Source: Ferrovibrio terrae_B (lineage in GTDB: Bacteria > Pseudomonadota > Alphaproteobacteria > Ferrovibrionales > Ferrovibrionaceae). Taken from it: DNA of 64,000 nt. Of the stretch, positions 41,597 through 52,909 are shown piece by piece. The DNA lies in NCBI RefSeq assembly GCF_943371255.1, contig NZ_CALRUC010000007.1:1-64000 (forward strand). The letters run 5' to 3'. Every line of letters begins with the position of its first letter. Position 1 is the stretch's first letter. The translations under genes and the position numbers were made by a program. Below the pieces are notes generated by a model, which was given only the letters and a program-made list of their open reading frames with translations, had not been told where the DNA came from and did no database searches.

Positions 41597-42260
41597 TCGC
41601 CTTATGCTGGAAACGCGCCCGGAACGTGACGGCTTTATTGCCACCCCGGTTATTCAGCGCGCATTGAGCGAAGGTGTCTCGGCGCCGATGTATACGGCGT
41701 TTCTGGGTGAAGCCTATCATCATGTGCGCCACACCTGCCGTCTGCTTGCCACGGCGGCAGGGCGATGTGGTGATCACGATACGGCATACCTTTCTGCCCT
41801 GCTGGAATATATTGGTGAGGAGAGAGGCCATGAAGAGTGGATTCTGAACGACATCGAAGCGCTCGGCGGTGATGCCAAAGCTGTCCGTCACGGCCAGGGC
41901 GACCTGCCCTGCCGGATGATGGTTGCCTATGTCTACTATGCCATCGAGCATATCAGTCCTTACGCCATGCTCGGCATGGTGCATGTCCTTGAAGGCATGT
42001 CGGCAGCACTTGCTGCAGCGGCCGCAGGAAAATTGCAGGCCTCGCTGGGACTGCCCGATGGGCAGGGCTTTTCCTATCTGCGGTCCCATGGCGCCCTGGA
42101 CCAGGAGCACGTAGCTTTCTTCCGTGACCTGGTAAATGGCATTTCCGACCCGGCAGCAGAGCAGGCAATCATCGAAACGGCAAAAATTGTCTATCGCCTC
42201 TATGGTGATATTTTCCGTGGCATCGATCGTCGCTTTGTCGAGGTCGCCCATGCTGCTTGA
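41583..42260 (+). CDS. Haem-oxygenase-like diiron protein (TenA/UndA-like fold)
   Basis: 225 residues, all helical. A plausible iron site: Glu80-x-x-His83 in YIGEERGHEEW, Glu137 in VHVLEGMS, and His169/Asp173/His176 in SHGALDQEH, in the order seen in haem-oxygenase-like diiron oxidases such as the undecene-forming UndA. Such enzymes oxidatively decarboxylate, desaturate or N-oxygenate substrates. The substrate here is unknown. ATG at 41583 is inside the end of the ligase gene. Confidence 0.8.
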   Translation: MQFYDRLMLETRPERDGFIATPVIQRALSEGVSAPMYTAFLGEAYHHVRHTCRLLATAAGRCGDHDTAYLSALLEYIGEERGHEEWILNDIEALGGDAKAVRHGQGDLPCRMMVAYVYYAIEHISPYAMLGMVHVLEGMSAALAAAAAGKLQASLGLPDGQGFSYLRSHGALDQEHVAFFRDLVNGISDPAAEQAIIETAKIVYRLYGDIFRGIDRRFVEVAHAA

Positions 42261-43041
42261 AGGGCGCAGCGTTGCCATCACCGGCGCGGGCAGCGGCATT
42301 GGCAGGGCATTGGCGATCGAGTTTGCCCAACGCGGTGCCATTCCAATCCTGATCGGGCGTAACGCCGATAAACTGGCAGAGACCGTCAGCCTGCTGCCGG
42401 CCGCAGTGCCGACAAAAACCTGCATTGCGGATATCACATCCGCGCAGGGCCGCGAGGCGATTGTTCAACTCTGCATAGCCCGCGGTCAGCTCGATATCCT
42501 GATCAATAATGCGGGACTGGTTCCCAGCGGGCTGCTCTGTGATCTGACCGATACGGAACTGCAGAATGCGGTGATGACAAACATTGTTGCGCCGATTGCC
42601 TTGACCCGCGACCTGCAGCGGGTTCTGCGCCGCTCAGACCGACCGCGTGTCGTCAATATAGGCTCGATATTCGGCGATATAGGCCATCCATACTTTGCCG
42701 CTTATTGTGCGACGAAGTTTGCGCTGCGCGGATTCTCTGACGCCATTCGGCGCGAACTGGCGGCTGATGGAATCGGCGTCACATATGCAGCTCCACGCGC
42801 AACCCGCACCGCCGCTGCCGACGGCTTTCAGAGCCTGATATCACCCTATGGCATGTCGCTGGATCAGCCTCAGACGGTGGCGCGCCAGATCGTCCTGGCA
42901 GTTGAGAGGGAATCCGCCACGGTCTATGCCGCTGGGGCAGAGCGTATCTTCGTGGCAATCCAACGTTTGCTGCCCCGGCTGGTCGACCTCGCTCTGATCA
43001 GCAAGACCCGGAAGTTGCGGAGCGGGCCGGTTTCACGATGA
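42250..43041 (+). CDS. Short-chain dehydrogenase/reductase
   Basis: 263 residues with cofactor motif TGAGSGIG, NNAG and catalytic Ser-Tyr-Lys (NIGSIFGD, AAYCATKFAL). Starts at ATG 42250 inside the 3' end of the diiron gene. Last gene of the operon. Probably reduces an aldehyde or ketone intermediate produced by the ligase and oxidase. Confidence 0.9.
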   Translation: MLLEGRSVAITGAGSGIGRALAIEFAQRGAIPILIGRNADKLAETVSLLPAAVPTKTCIADITSAQGREAIVQLCIARGQLDILINNAGLVPSGLLCDLTDTELQNAVMTNIVAPIALTRDLQRVLRRSDRPRVVNIGSIFGDIGHPYFAAYCATKFALRGFSDAIRRELAADGIGVTYAAPRATRTAAADGFQSLISPYGMSLDQPQTVARQIVLAVERESATVYAAGAERIFVAIQRLLPRLVDLALISKTRKLRSGPVSR

Positions 43042-43091
43042 CATGACCGGAGTATTTGCGGCATGCTGGGTCATTGATTCCCGAGGCCCGC

Positions 43092-43916
43092 ATGACTGCT
43101 CCCCACGACCTTTCCAGCCTGGCTGAACTGTTGCGCATCATGGCGCGACTGCGCGATCCGAATGGCGGCTGCCCCTGGGATCTTGAACAGTCTTTTGAGA
43201 CCATTGCACCCTACACGATCGAGGAAGCCTACGAGGTCGAAGATGCCATTGCCCGCAACGACATCGTCGGGCTGAAGGATGAACTCGGCGATCTGCTGCT
43301 GCAGGTCGTGTTCCATGCCCGCATGGCCGAGGAAGCCGGCCATTTCGCCTTTCCCGATGTGGCCGCCGGCATCGCCGACAAGATGATCCGCCGCCACCCG
43401 CATGTGTTCGGCGATGTGGATGCCAAGCATGCGGATGCCGTGTCCACCAACTGGGAAGCCATCAAGGCCGCCGAACGCGCCGCCAAGGCCGAGGCGCTGG
43501 CTGACCAGGGGCTGTCGCCGGTACTGGCCGGCGTCACCGCCGGGCTGCCAGCCCTGCTGCGTGCCGTGAAGCTGCAGAACCGGGCCGCACGGGTCGGCTT
43601 TGACTGGCCCGACAAAGGCCCTGTTGTTGCCAAGATTCGTGAAGAGCTGGATGAGCTTGAAATCGAAATCACATCGGGCACGGCAGCCAGAATCGAAGAA
43701 GAGTTCGGCGATTTCCTGTTTGTGGTGGCCAATCTGGCGCGGCATTTGAAGCTCGACCCTGAAGCAGCCATGCGCGCAGCTAACAGGAAGTTTGAGCGCC
43801 GCTTTAGCCAGATGGAAGCTATTTTGAAGGCTGCAGGTAAAGACTTGACCGATTGCGATCTGGCGACGATGGATGTTGCCTGGAATACCGCTAAGGCAAT
43901 GGAAAAGAAGGCGTAA
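43092..43916 (+). CDS. mazG: Nucleoside triphosphate pyrophosphohydrolase MazG
   Basis: Hydrolyses non-canonical or excess NTPs to NMPs. Two MazG halves: the first with DPNGGCPWD, EEAYEVEDAI and DELGDLLLQVVFH, the second with DELEIEIT and EEFGDFLFVVANL. 274 residues from the ATG at 43092; an upstream TTG is less likely. It marks the return to core genes after the accessory block. Confidence 0.94.
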   Translation: MTAPHDLSSLAELLRIMARLRDPNGGCPWDLEQSFETIAPYTIEEAYEVEDAIARNDIVGLKDELGDLLLQVVFHARMAEEAGHFAFPDVAAGIADKMIRRHPHVFGDVDAKHADAVSTNWEAIKAAERAAKAEALADQGLSPVLAGVTAGLPALLRAVKLQNRAARVGFDWPDKGPVVAKIREELDELEIEITSGTAARIEEEFGDFLFVVANLARHLKLDPEAAMRAANRKFERRFSQMEAILKAAGKDLTDCDLATMDVAWNTAKAMEKKA

Positions 43917-44149
43917 TCCGTCTCTTTCCGGCGGCCGCCCAGCGGCTGCCACACAATCGCCCCCTGATGACCCCGGTATCGCCATGCCAATCCTCTCATA
44001 TGGCATAGACGGGCTTTGTTGAATCAAGCACTTGCCCGCTTCTCGTGGCTGCACCCCTGCAATCCGTATGGGAACTTTTCGCAGCCGCAAAAGGTTTGGT
44101 ACACGCCCTTCCGAAATCGGGGCCATCACAGTCACAGGAGGATTTCACC

Positions 44150-44440
44150 ATGCGCAAGATCGCAATCGCCGCCATTTCTGCCCTCGCCCTGTCGGCCGCC
44201 GCCATGCCACCGGCGGTCTATGCCGCCAGCAGCGGCACCTGGGACCAGGTTGAAGGCAACTGGAACCAGTTCGCCGGCAAGGTAAAGCAGCGCTGGGGCA
44301 AGCTGACCGATGACGATGTCACCGTGATCAATGGCAAGCGCCAGGAGCTGGTCGGCAAGATTCAGGAACGCTACGGCATCGCCAAGACGGAAGCCGAAAA
44401 GCAGGTGGATGAGTGGCAGAAGACCCAGTCCGTCCGCTAG
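44150..44440 (+). CDS. Exported CsbD-like stress protein
   Basis: 96 residues: a Sec signal (AIAAISALALSAAAMPPAVYA) followed by a CsbD domain (GNWNQFAGKVKQRWGKLTDD, LVGKIQERYG). Typical CsbD proteins are cytoplasmic and stress-induced; a secreted version is less usual. Strong ribosome site (aggagg). A terminator-like hairpin separates it from its cytoplasmic paralogue. Confidence 0.82.
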   Translation: MRKIAIAAISALALSAAAMPPAVYAASSGTWDQVEGNWNQFAGKVKQRWGKLTDDDVTVINGKRQELVGKIQERYGIAKTEAEKQVDEWQKTQSVR

Positions 44441-44458
44441 CGCTTCCGTAACGGGTCC

Positions 44459-44497
44459 ATGGCGGGCGGCCGCAGCTTTCGGCCGCCCGCCATTTTC
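44459..44497 (+). terminator. Strong hairpin, probable terminator or attenuator
   Basis: ATGGCGGGCGGCC (44459-44471) pairs perfectly over 13 bp with GGCCGCCCGCCAT (44481-44493), 9-nt loop, followed by TTTT. It lies between the two CsbD genes and would end or attenuate transcription of the first. Confidence 0.75.
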
Positions 44498-44521
44498 GCC
44501 ATTCATCCATTGGAGTTCCCC

Positions 44522-44779
44522 ATGAAAGACCGTCTTGAAGCCAATGTGAAAGCCGCTCTGCCGTCCTGGGATCGCATCGCTGGCAACTGGAAGCAGTTCG
44601 CCGGAAAGGCCCGCGAACGCTGGGGTGAGCTGACCGACAGTGATGTCGATGTCATTGCCGGCCGCCGCGAGCTGCTCGTCGGCAAGATCCAGGAGCGCTA
44701 TGGCATCATCACCGACCAGGCTGAACGCCAGGTTGCTGCCTGGATGAACGAGGTGGCCGAGACCAAGCGCCGGCACTAG
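44522..44779 (+). CDS. CsbD family protein (cytoplasmic)
   Basis: 85 residues with CsbD core (GNWKQFAGKARERWGELTDS, LVGKIQERYGII) closely similar to the exported paralogue just upstream but without signal peptide. Stress-response protein of unknown mechanism. A longer in-frame start would be read from the terminator hairpin and is rejected. Confidence 0.85.
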   Translation: MKDRLEANVKAALPSWDRIAGNWKQFAGKARERWGELTDSDVDVIAGRRELLVGKIQERYGIITDQAERQVAAWMNEVAETKRRH

Positions 44780-44827
44780 GCAACCCGCCCCGCCGGCCAC
44801 AGAAATCACACAAACAGGAGTTCCATC

Positions 44828-45142
44828 ATGGCAACTGCCACCCGCACCCGCCGCCGCGCCCTGTCCCCTGAAGCCGAGCTTGCCGAGTTGCGCGGCCAGG
44901 TCGTCGATATCGGCAGCGAGATCACCGCCCTGATCGGCCGCGCCAAGAAAGACGGCTCGGCGCTTGCCGAGGCCGAACTGACCCAGCTGCAGAACCGGAT
45001 TGTTGAACTGGGCGGCGACCTGAAGGATCGCGGCCGCGAGGCGATCGATCGCATTGAGGAAACCGTGCAGGACCATCCGGCCGGCAGCCTGCTGGCGGCC
45101 TTTGCCGCCGGTGCGCTGATTACGCTCCTGCTTCGCAAGTAA
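44828..45142 (+). CDS. ElaB/YqjD/DUF883-like membrane-anchored protein
   Basis: 104 residues: an Arg-rich start, a helical coiled region (ELAELRGQVVDIGSEITALI; ELTQLQNRIVELGGDL), and a C-terminal membrane helix (AGSLLAAFAAGALITLLLRK). This matches the DUF883 group, which tethers ribosomes in E. coli. It stands with CsbD and the following membrane gene as a stress cluster. Confidence 0.8.
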   Translation: MATATRTRRRALSPEAELAELRGQVVDIGSEITALIGRAKKDGSALAEAELTQLQNRIVELGGDLKDRGREAIDRIEETVQDHPAGSLLAAFAAGALITLLLRK

Positions 45143-45157
45143 CATGAGCGTGCCACG

Positions 45158-45568
45158 ATGAGCACTTTGGCAACCCTGCTGCCCGGCTTGCTGCTGAGCG
45201 GGCTGCAGGCGGCTGCATCGAAACGGCAACGGCGGCGCATGATCGTCGTTGCCGCGCTCGGTGTCGTCGCTTTCGCCGTGCTGTCGGCCAGCTGCATCCT
45301 GTTCGGCTGGGCCCTGTTCCTGGCCTATGGCGTCACCATGGCGCCGCATTGGGCAGCGGCAGCGGCTGGCGCTACACTGGTCGGCGTCATTGTCATCCTC
45401 GGTATTGTCGCAGCCCTGGTCTGGACCTACTGGCCGAGCCATGGCCTGCAGGACGAGATCGACAGAATCCGGCATGAAATCGAGCCGCTGGCACGCAAGC
45501 ATCCGCTGGCCAGTGTCGGGGTGGCGGTAGGTCTCGGCGTGCTGCTAACGTCGCTTCTGAAACGCTGA
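45158..45568 (+). CDS. YqjE-like integral membrane protein
   Basis: 136 residues, 15 nt after the DUF883 gene. Two central membrane helices (RMIVVAALGVVAFAVLSASC; AAAAAGATLVGVIVILGIVA) and a C-terminal hydrophobic part. Resembles the YqjE/holin-superfamily III membrane proteins that accompany ElaB/YqjD-type genes; here it is not phage-related. The end overlaps the convergent AraC gene by 24 nt. Confidence 0.7.
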   Translation: MSTLATLLPGLLLSGLQAAASKRQRRRMIVVAALGVVAFAVLSASCILFGWALFLAYGVTMAPHWAAAAAGATLVGVIVILGIVAALVWTYWPSHGLQDEIDRIRHEIEPLARKHPLASVGVAVGLGVLLTSLLKR

Positions 45569-46549
45569 TCCCTTGCGCGCGCCCACCTGTCGCAGCTGTG
45601 CCGGCGTGAAGCCGTACAGCCGCTTCAGGGCGCGACGCATGCTGCTTTCACTGTCGAAGCCAGCCTTGGTGCCGACGCGCGCGATCGACAGGCCGGTGCT
45701 TTGCAGCAGTACCTGTGCACGTTCACAGCGAATGCGTTCCACGACTTCAGCCGGCGTCGCCCCCGTGGCACGGCGGAACTGGCGATGGAAGGTGCGCACA
45801 GTCTGCCCCGCCGCTGCCGCCATGTCTTCGATACGCCAGCGCGCCGCCGGCCGGTTGGTGATGGCATCCAGCAGTTTGCTGTACGTCTTCGCCCCCTCGG
45901 TCGATTGCAGGATCAGCGGTTCGCTGAACTGACGCTGATCGCCGGGTCGCTTCATATAGACCACCAGACGGCGCGCCACCTTGAGCGCCACCTCGGTGCC
46001 GTTATCGGCTTCGATCAATGCCAGAACCATATCGATGCCAGCCGTAACGCCCGCCGTGGTCCAGTATGACCCGTCGCGCAGATAGATCGGGTCCTCCTCC
46101 ACTTTGAGCGCCGGATACTCCTCCGCCAGCCGGCGACAGGCGCGCCAATGCGTCACCACGCGCCGGCCATCCAGCAGCCCGGTTTCCGCCAGCAAAAACG
46201 CACCGGTGCAGACACCGCATTGCCGCCTGGCGCGCCGCGCCAGATTGCGCACAGCCGCGACCAGTGGTGTGGACTGCCGCGCGTCATAGACACCGGGGCC
46301 GCCGGGCACAATCAGCGTGTCCAGTTTCACGGCCTTGTTCAATCGCTGCGTGGACAGCGAAACCCCCGAGGCGGTGCGCACATTGCCGCCGGTCCGGCTC
46401 AGCAACTGCACGGCATAGCGCGGTTTTGCCAGCTCTTCATTCGCTGTTGTCAGTGCCTGCAATGGCCCTGCCACATCGAGAATCTGCACGCCATCAAAAA
46501 CAATGATACCGATTTTCAGCATTGGCAGGATTTGCTCGCTCTTTGTCAT
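45545..46549 (-). CDS. GlxA-type AraC family transcriptional regulator
   Basis: 334 residues: an N-terminal DJ-1/PfpI-like domain (IIVFDGVQILDVAGPLQAL; CGVCTGAFLLAETGLLDGRR) and a C-terminal AraC helix-turn-helix pair (MAAAAGQTVRTFHRQFRRAT; SIARVGTKAGFDSESSMRRA). It is transcribed divergently from a stand-alone DJ-1/PfpI gene across a 55-nt gap, so it probably regulates that gene and the Bug gene after it. Confidence 0.9.
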   Translation of the reverse strand: MTKSEQILPMLKIGIIVFDGVQILDVAGPLQALTTANEELAKPRYAVQLLSRTGGNVRTASGVSLSTQRLNKAVKLDTLIVPGGPGVYDARQSTPLVAAVRNLARRARRQCGVCTGAFLLAETGLLDGRRVVTHWRACRRLAEEYPALKVEEDPIYLRDGSYWTTAGVTAGIDMVLALIEADNGTEVALKVARRLVVYMKRPGDQRQFSEPLILQSTEGAKTYSKLLDAITNRPAARWRIEDMAAAAGQTVRTFHRQFRRATGATPAEVVERIRCERAQVLLQSTGLSIARVGTKAGFDSESSMRRALKRLYGFTPAQLRQVGARKGSAFQKRR

Positions 46550-46604
46550 TCATGCCACTGCCTAAATTGCTAGCATGCCAACACACAGCAGTCGAGGATT
46601 GACA

Positions 46605-47321
46605 ATGACAAAGAATTTTCTGGTAAATGTTTTGCTTGTACCGGACATGGTGCAGCTGGATATGACCGGCCCTTATGAGGTGTTATCGCGTGTGCCCGGA
46701 TGGCGTATCGAAATCATCTCTGCCGATTTGCAGCCGGTGCGCACAGATCGCGGCCTGCGCATCATGCCGACCATGACACGCGATGCGGCCGGGCCCGCCG
46801 ATCTTCTGGTCATTCCCGGCGGCACCGGCATTGACCATGCCATGATCGACCCCGCCTGGGTCGCATTCGTGAAGCAACAGGCAGAAGCCGCGCGCTACGT
46901 GTTTGGTATCTGCACCGGTTCAATGCTGCTTGCTGCAACGGGTTTGCTGAATGGCCGCCGCGCCGGTGCGCATTGGCAGGCGCGCGATCTGCTCAGCCGC
47001 TTTGGCGCCATTCCGGTACACGACCGCATGGTGGTCGACGGCAAATACTTCACGTCTGGCGGCGTGACCTCCGGGATCGATATGGCGCTGAAAGTGGTCG
47101 CCGAGATCATGGGCGATGAAACCGCGCAGAAGATTCAGCTCTCCATCGAATACGACCCTGCCCCCCCGTTTCCGGGTGGCACGCCGTTTACCTCTCCGCA
47201 CGCGATTGTTGCCGCCGTGCTTGAGGCGGGTGCGACGCGCCGCAAGGACCGCGAAGCCATGGTGGATAAGGCTGTTGCGGCAATGCACAGAAACCAAAAC
47301 AGAGAGGCAGAAAAACCATGA
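46605..47321 (+). CDS. DJ-1/PfpI family protein
   Basis: 238 residues with the nucleophile-elbow cysteine in GICTGSMLLAATGLLNGRRA, as in isonitrile hydratases and related enzymes (InhA-type). No DNA-binding domain. The ATG at 46605 follows a gagg ribosome site. Divergent from the GlxA-type regulator, which has the same N-terminal fold. Enzymatic role is probable, substrate unknown. Confidence 0.85.
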   Translation: MTKNFLVNVLLVPDMVQLDMTGPYEVLSRVPGWRIEIISADLQPVRTDRGLRIMPTMTRDAAGPADLLVIPGGTGIDHAMIDPAWVAFVKQQAEAARYVFGICTGSMLLAATGLLNGRRAGAHWQARDLLSRFGAIPVHDRMVVDGKYFTSGGVTSGIDMALKVVAEIMGDETAQKIQLSIEYDPAPPFPGGTPFTSPHAIVAAVLEAGATRRKDREAMVDKAVAAMHRNQNREAEKP

Positions 47322-48304
47322 CCCAGACCAGAAACCGATTAGTCCTTGCCGTGCTTGCAGTCTTTGGCTTTTGCGAGGCCGCACTGGCCCAGGACAAATA
47401 TCCCTCCCGGCCGATCACTATCGTTGTGCCATTTGCGGCCGGCGGACCACTGGATGTGTCAACCCGGGTGATGAGTGTCGCGCTGACGAGCACGCTGGGA
47501 CAACCCATCGTCATCGAGAATGCATCGGGCGCTGGCGGTTCCATCGGCGCGGGTCGCGTAGCCCGCTCGACACCTGATGGCTATACCCTGCTGATGTATC
47601 ACATCGGCACGGCAACGACGCCGGCACTGTATCGCGGCAAACTCAGCTACGATCCGATTAAGGATCTCACCCCGGTTGCCTTGGTCAATGACGGGCCGAT
47701 GGCTTTCGTTGCCAAGCCCAACGCACCGCCGACCAATCTCAAGGAATTCCTGGCCTATGCGCGCAGCCAGGGCAGCAAGTTCAATCTGGGCCATGCCGGC
47801 ATCGGCGCGGCGTCGCATCTGTGCAGCGTGCTGTTCCAGAAAGAGATCGGCACCCAGGTGACGACAATCCCCTATCGCGGCACCGGCCCGGCGATGGCGG
47901 CCCTGCTGAGTGGTGAGATTGACGCAATCTGCGATGTGGCCAGCAATGCCACGGGGCAGATTCGCGCCGGCGCATTGAAGGCCTATGCCGTGACCGGCAC
48001 CAAACGCCTGCCGGCCATTCCCGATACACCGACGGTGGCCGAGGCCGGGGTTCCCACCCTGGCGATGACCAACTGGAATGCGATGTTCGCGCCGAAGAAT
48101 ACGCCAGCCCCGATTGTTGAACGGCTGGTCGCGGCGCTGGGTGTGGCGCTGAAAGATCCGACCGTGGTGCAGCGCTTCGCCGAACTGGGCACCATGCCGA
48201 TCGACGCCGCGCCGACGGCAGCGCAGGTGCTGAAGGACCACCTGGCGGCCGAAACCGCGCGCTGGACACCGATCATCGAACAGTCGGGGCAGTTCGCCGA
48301 GTGA
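47318..48304 (+). CDS. Tripartite tricarboxylate transporter (Bug) substrate-binding protein
   Basis: 328 residues, exported (signal ending EAALA). Bug family signatures: YPSRPITIVVPFAAGG, DVSTRVM, IENASGAGGSIGAGRVARS. Overlaps the DJ-1 gene by ATGA, so they share a transcript. No TctA/TctB membrane genes are nearby; such orphan Bug proteins are frequent and may serve a distant transporter or sense ligands. Confidence 0.92.
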   Translation: MTQTRNRLVLAVLAVFGFCEAALAQDKYPSRPITIVVPFAAGGPLDVSTRVMSVALTSTLGQPIVIENASGAGGSIGAGRVARSTPDGYTLLMYHIGTATTPALYRGKLSYDPIKDLTPVALVNDGPMAFVAKPNAPPTNLKEFLAYARSQGSKFNLGHAGIGAASHLCSVLFQKEIGTQVTTIPYRGTGPAMAALLSGEIDAICDVASNATGQIRAGALKAYAVTGTKRLPAIPDTPTVAEAGVPTLAMTNWNAMFAPKNTPAPIVERLVAALGVALKDPTVVQRFAELGTMPIDAAPTAAQVLKDHLAAETARWTPIIEQSGQFAE

Positions 48305-48324
48305 CGGCTCAGGCCCGGCCATGA

Positions 48325-48356
48325 AAAAAGGCGCAGCTTGCGGGCTGCGCCTTTTT
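48325..48356. terminator. Bidirectional terminator
   Basis: AAAAAGGCGCAGC and GCTGCGCCTTTTT form a perfect 13-bp hairpin with A-run and T-run. It lies between convergent Bug and ssb genes and can end both. Confidence 0.9.
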
Positions 48357-48379
48357 GCTGTTCGAGAGCCTGGAAGGGC

Positions 48380-48883
48380 TCAGAACGGAATTTCGTCGTC
48401 CATGTCGTCGCGGCGCGGGGCCGAACCGCCGCCGCCGCCAGACCGGCCACCGCCGCCGCCGCCGGATGGCGGGGCGCTGCCGTAATCGTCGCCGCCGCTG
48501 CTGAAGCCGCCACCGCCCCCGCCGCCGCCTTCACGACCGTCCAGCATGGTCAGTTCGCCACGGAAGCGCTGCAGCACCACCTCGGTGGTGTATTTCTCGG
48601 CGCCGTCCTTGTCGGTCCATTTGCGGGTCTGCAGCGAGCCCTCGATATAGACCTTGGAGCCCTTCTTCAGGTAGGACTTGGCAACCTTGACCAGATTCTC
48701 GTTGAAAATCACGACCCTATGCCATTCGGTGCGCTCCTTGCGCTCGCCTGAGGCCTTGTCTTTCCAGGTTTCCGAGGTGGCCAGGGACAGCTGGGCAATC
48801 TCTTCGCCCGATTGCATGCTGCGGATTTCGGGGTCACGCCCTAGATTACCGACCAGGATCACCTTGTTGACGCTGCCAGCCAT
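48380..48883 (-). CDS. ssb: Single-stranded DNA-binding protein
   Basis: 167 residues: N-terminal OB fold (GSVNKVILVGNLGRDPEIRS; EWHRVVIFNENL), a long Gly/Ser-rich linker, and the acidic tip DDMDDEIPF that recruits repair proteins. It is divergent from uvrA, a widely conserved pairing. Confidence 0.97.
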   Translation of the reverse strand: MAGSVNKVILVGNLGRDPEIRSMQSGEEIAQLSLATSETWKDKASGERKERTEWHRVVIFNENLVKVAKSYLKKGSKVYIEGSLQTRKWTDKDGAEKYTTEVVLQRFRGELTMLDGREGGGGGGGGFSSGGDDYGSAPPSGGGGGGRSGGGGGSAPRRDDMDDEIPF

Positions 48884-48899
48884 ATCTTAACCCCTATCC

Positions 48900-48914
48900 G
48901 TTCACGAAGTGATC
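48900..48914. promoter_or_regulatory. Candidate LexA (SOS) box between ssb and uvrA
   Basis: GTTC, seven bases, GATC. The alphaproteobacterial LexA operator is GTTC-N7-GTTC, so this matches with one substitution. It lies in the shared 111-nt promoter of ssb and uvrA, both frequent SOS genes. Confidence 0.4.
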
Positions 48915-48994
48915 TTGTACCATGAGTCGGGCGTATAATGAAAGCCCGGCCCGAAAAGCGCAATAATCGGCCCCCCAGATACGGCGTTTATCCC

Positions 48995-51883
<2,889 letters not shown>

Positions 51884-51907
51884 CCACGCAGAGAAGGATC
51901 GCTATCG

Positions 51908-52312
51908 ATGATTACGCGTAAAGCCCTGACGCTCGCTGATGTGCAGGCCATTGCCGCCGGTGCCGAGGCAGAGGCCAAGAAGAACGACTGGAAGGTCAGC
52001 ATCGCGATCACCGACGATGGCGGCCATCTGCTGCATTTCCAGCGCCTGGACGGTGCGCCGGTGCAATCGACCTTCATCAGCCAGGGCAAGGCCAAGGCAG
52101 CCGCCTTCTCGCGCAAGCCGACCAAGGCACTGGAAGAGATCGTCGGCAATGGTCGCAATGCCTTCCTCTCGGTACCGGACCTGGTCCTTCTGGAAGGTGG
52201 CGAGCCGATCATCGTGGATGGCGTCTGCATTGGCGCCGTCGGTGTATCCGGCGTGAAATCGAGCGATGATTCCGTGATCGCCCGCGCCGGTATCGCCAAA
52301 CTTGGCGTCTGA
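51908..52312 (+). CDS. GlcG/HbpS family haem-binding-like protein
   Basis: 134 residues with the family pattern ALTLADVQAIAAGAEAEAKK, VSIAITDDGGHLLHFQRLDG and IGAVGVSGVKSSDD. Members bind haem or act in glycolate-linked operons; no such partner is adjacent. A purine-rich ribosome site precedes the ATG. It lies between uvrA and recX. Confidence 0.85.
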   Translation: MITRKALTLADVQAIAAGAEAEAKKNDWKVSIAITDDGGHLLHFQRLDGAPVQSTFISQGKAKAAAFSRKPTKALEEIVGNGRNAFLSVPDLVLLEGGEPIIVDGVCIGAVGVSGVKSSDDSVIARAGIAKLGV

Positions 52313-52324
52313 CGCATCTTTGCC

Positions 52325-52909
52325 ATGACCGGCGGCCGCCAGCGGAAAGTCCCGAAGAAGATCACCCCGGGATATCTGGAAAAAGCGGCTCTGTTCTATC
52401 TTGAACGCTACAGCAGCTCGGCGGGGAATCTCCGCCGGGTGCTGAACCGCAAGATCGGCAACTCGATCCGGGAACATGGTGCGCCGACCAAAGAGGAAGC
52501 CGCCGGCTGGGTTGCCGAGCTGATCGCAAAGCTGCAACGCAGCAAGCTGTTGGACGACAAGGCCTATGCCGAAAGCAAGGTCCGGCGTCTCTATGCCGAG
52601 GGCAAGGCGCTCGGCCGTATCCGTCAGACCCTTGCCGTAAAGGGCGTGGGCAAGGAAGATGTCGCCGCTGCATTGGAACGGCTGGAAGCCGAAAGCGATG
52701 TTCCGGTTTCCGACCTGCCGGCCGCTGCAGCCTTTGCGCGGAAACGTAAACTGGGGCCTTACCGCAGCGATCCGCAAGAGCGACGCGACATGCGGCAGAA
52801 GGATCTCGGCGCCCTGGCGCGCCGGGGCTTCAGCCAGGCCATTGCCATGAAGATTTTGAGCGCCGACAGCGTCGCCGCGCTTGAGGAGATGATCCATGAC
52901 GCAGACTGA
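52325..52909 (+). CDS. recX: Regulatory protein RecX
   Basis: 194 residues, inhibitor of RecA filament extension. Helical repeats LEKAALFYLERYSSSAGNLR, LLDDKAYAESKVRRLYAEGK and LGRIRQTLAVKGVGKEDVAA match the RecX fold. Overlaps trmFO by 14 nt. Its presence near ssb and uvrA may reflect DNA-repair clustering. Confidence 0.88.
   Translation: MTGGRQRKVPKKITPGYLEKAALFYLERYSSSAGNLRRVLNRKIGNSIREHGAPTKEEAAGWVAELIAKLQRSKLLDDKAYAESKVRRLYAEGKALGRIRQTLAVKGVGKEDVAAALERLEAESDVPVSDLPAAAAFARKRKLGPYRSDPQERRDMRQKDLGALARRGFSQAIAMKILSADSVAALEEMIHDAD

Noticed and set aside
45158..45568. Prophage holin
   Set aside because: Holin-superfamily resemblance only; neighbours are CsbD and DUF883 stress genes, with no phage genes nearby.
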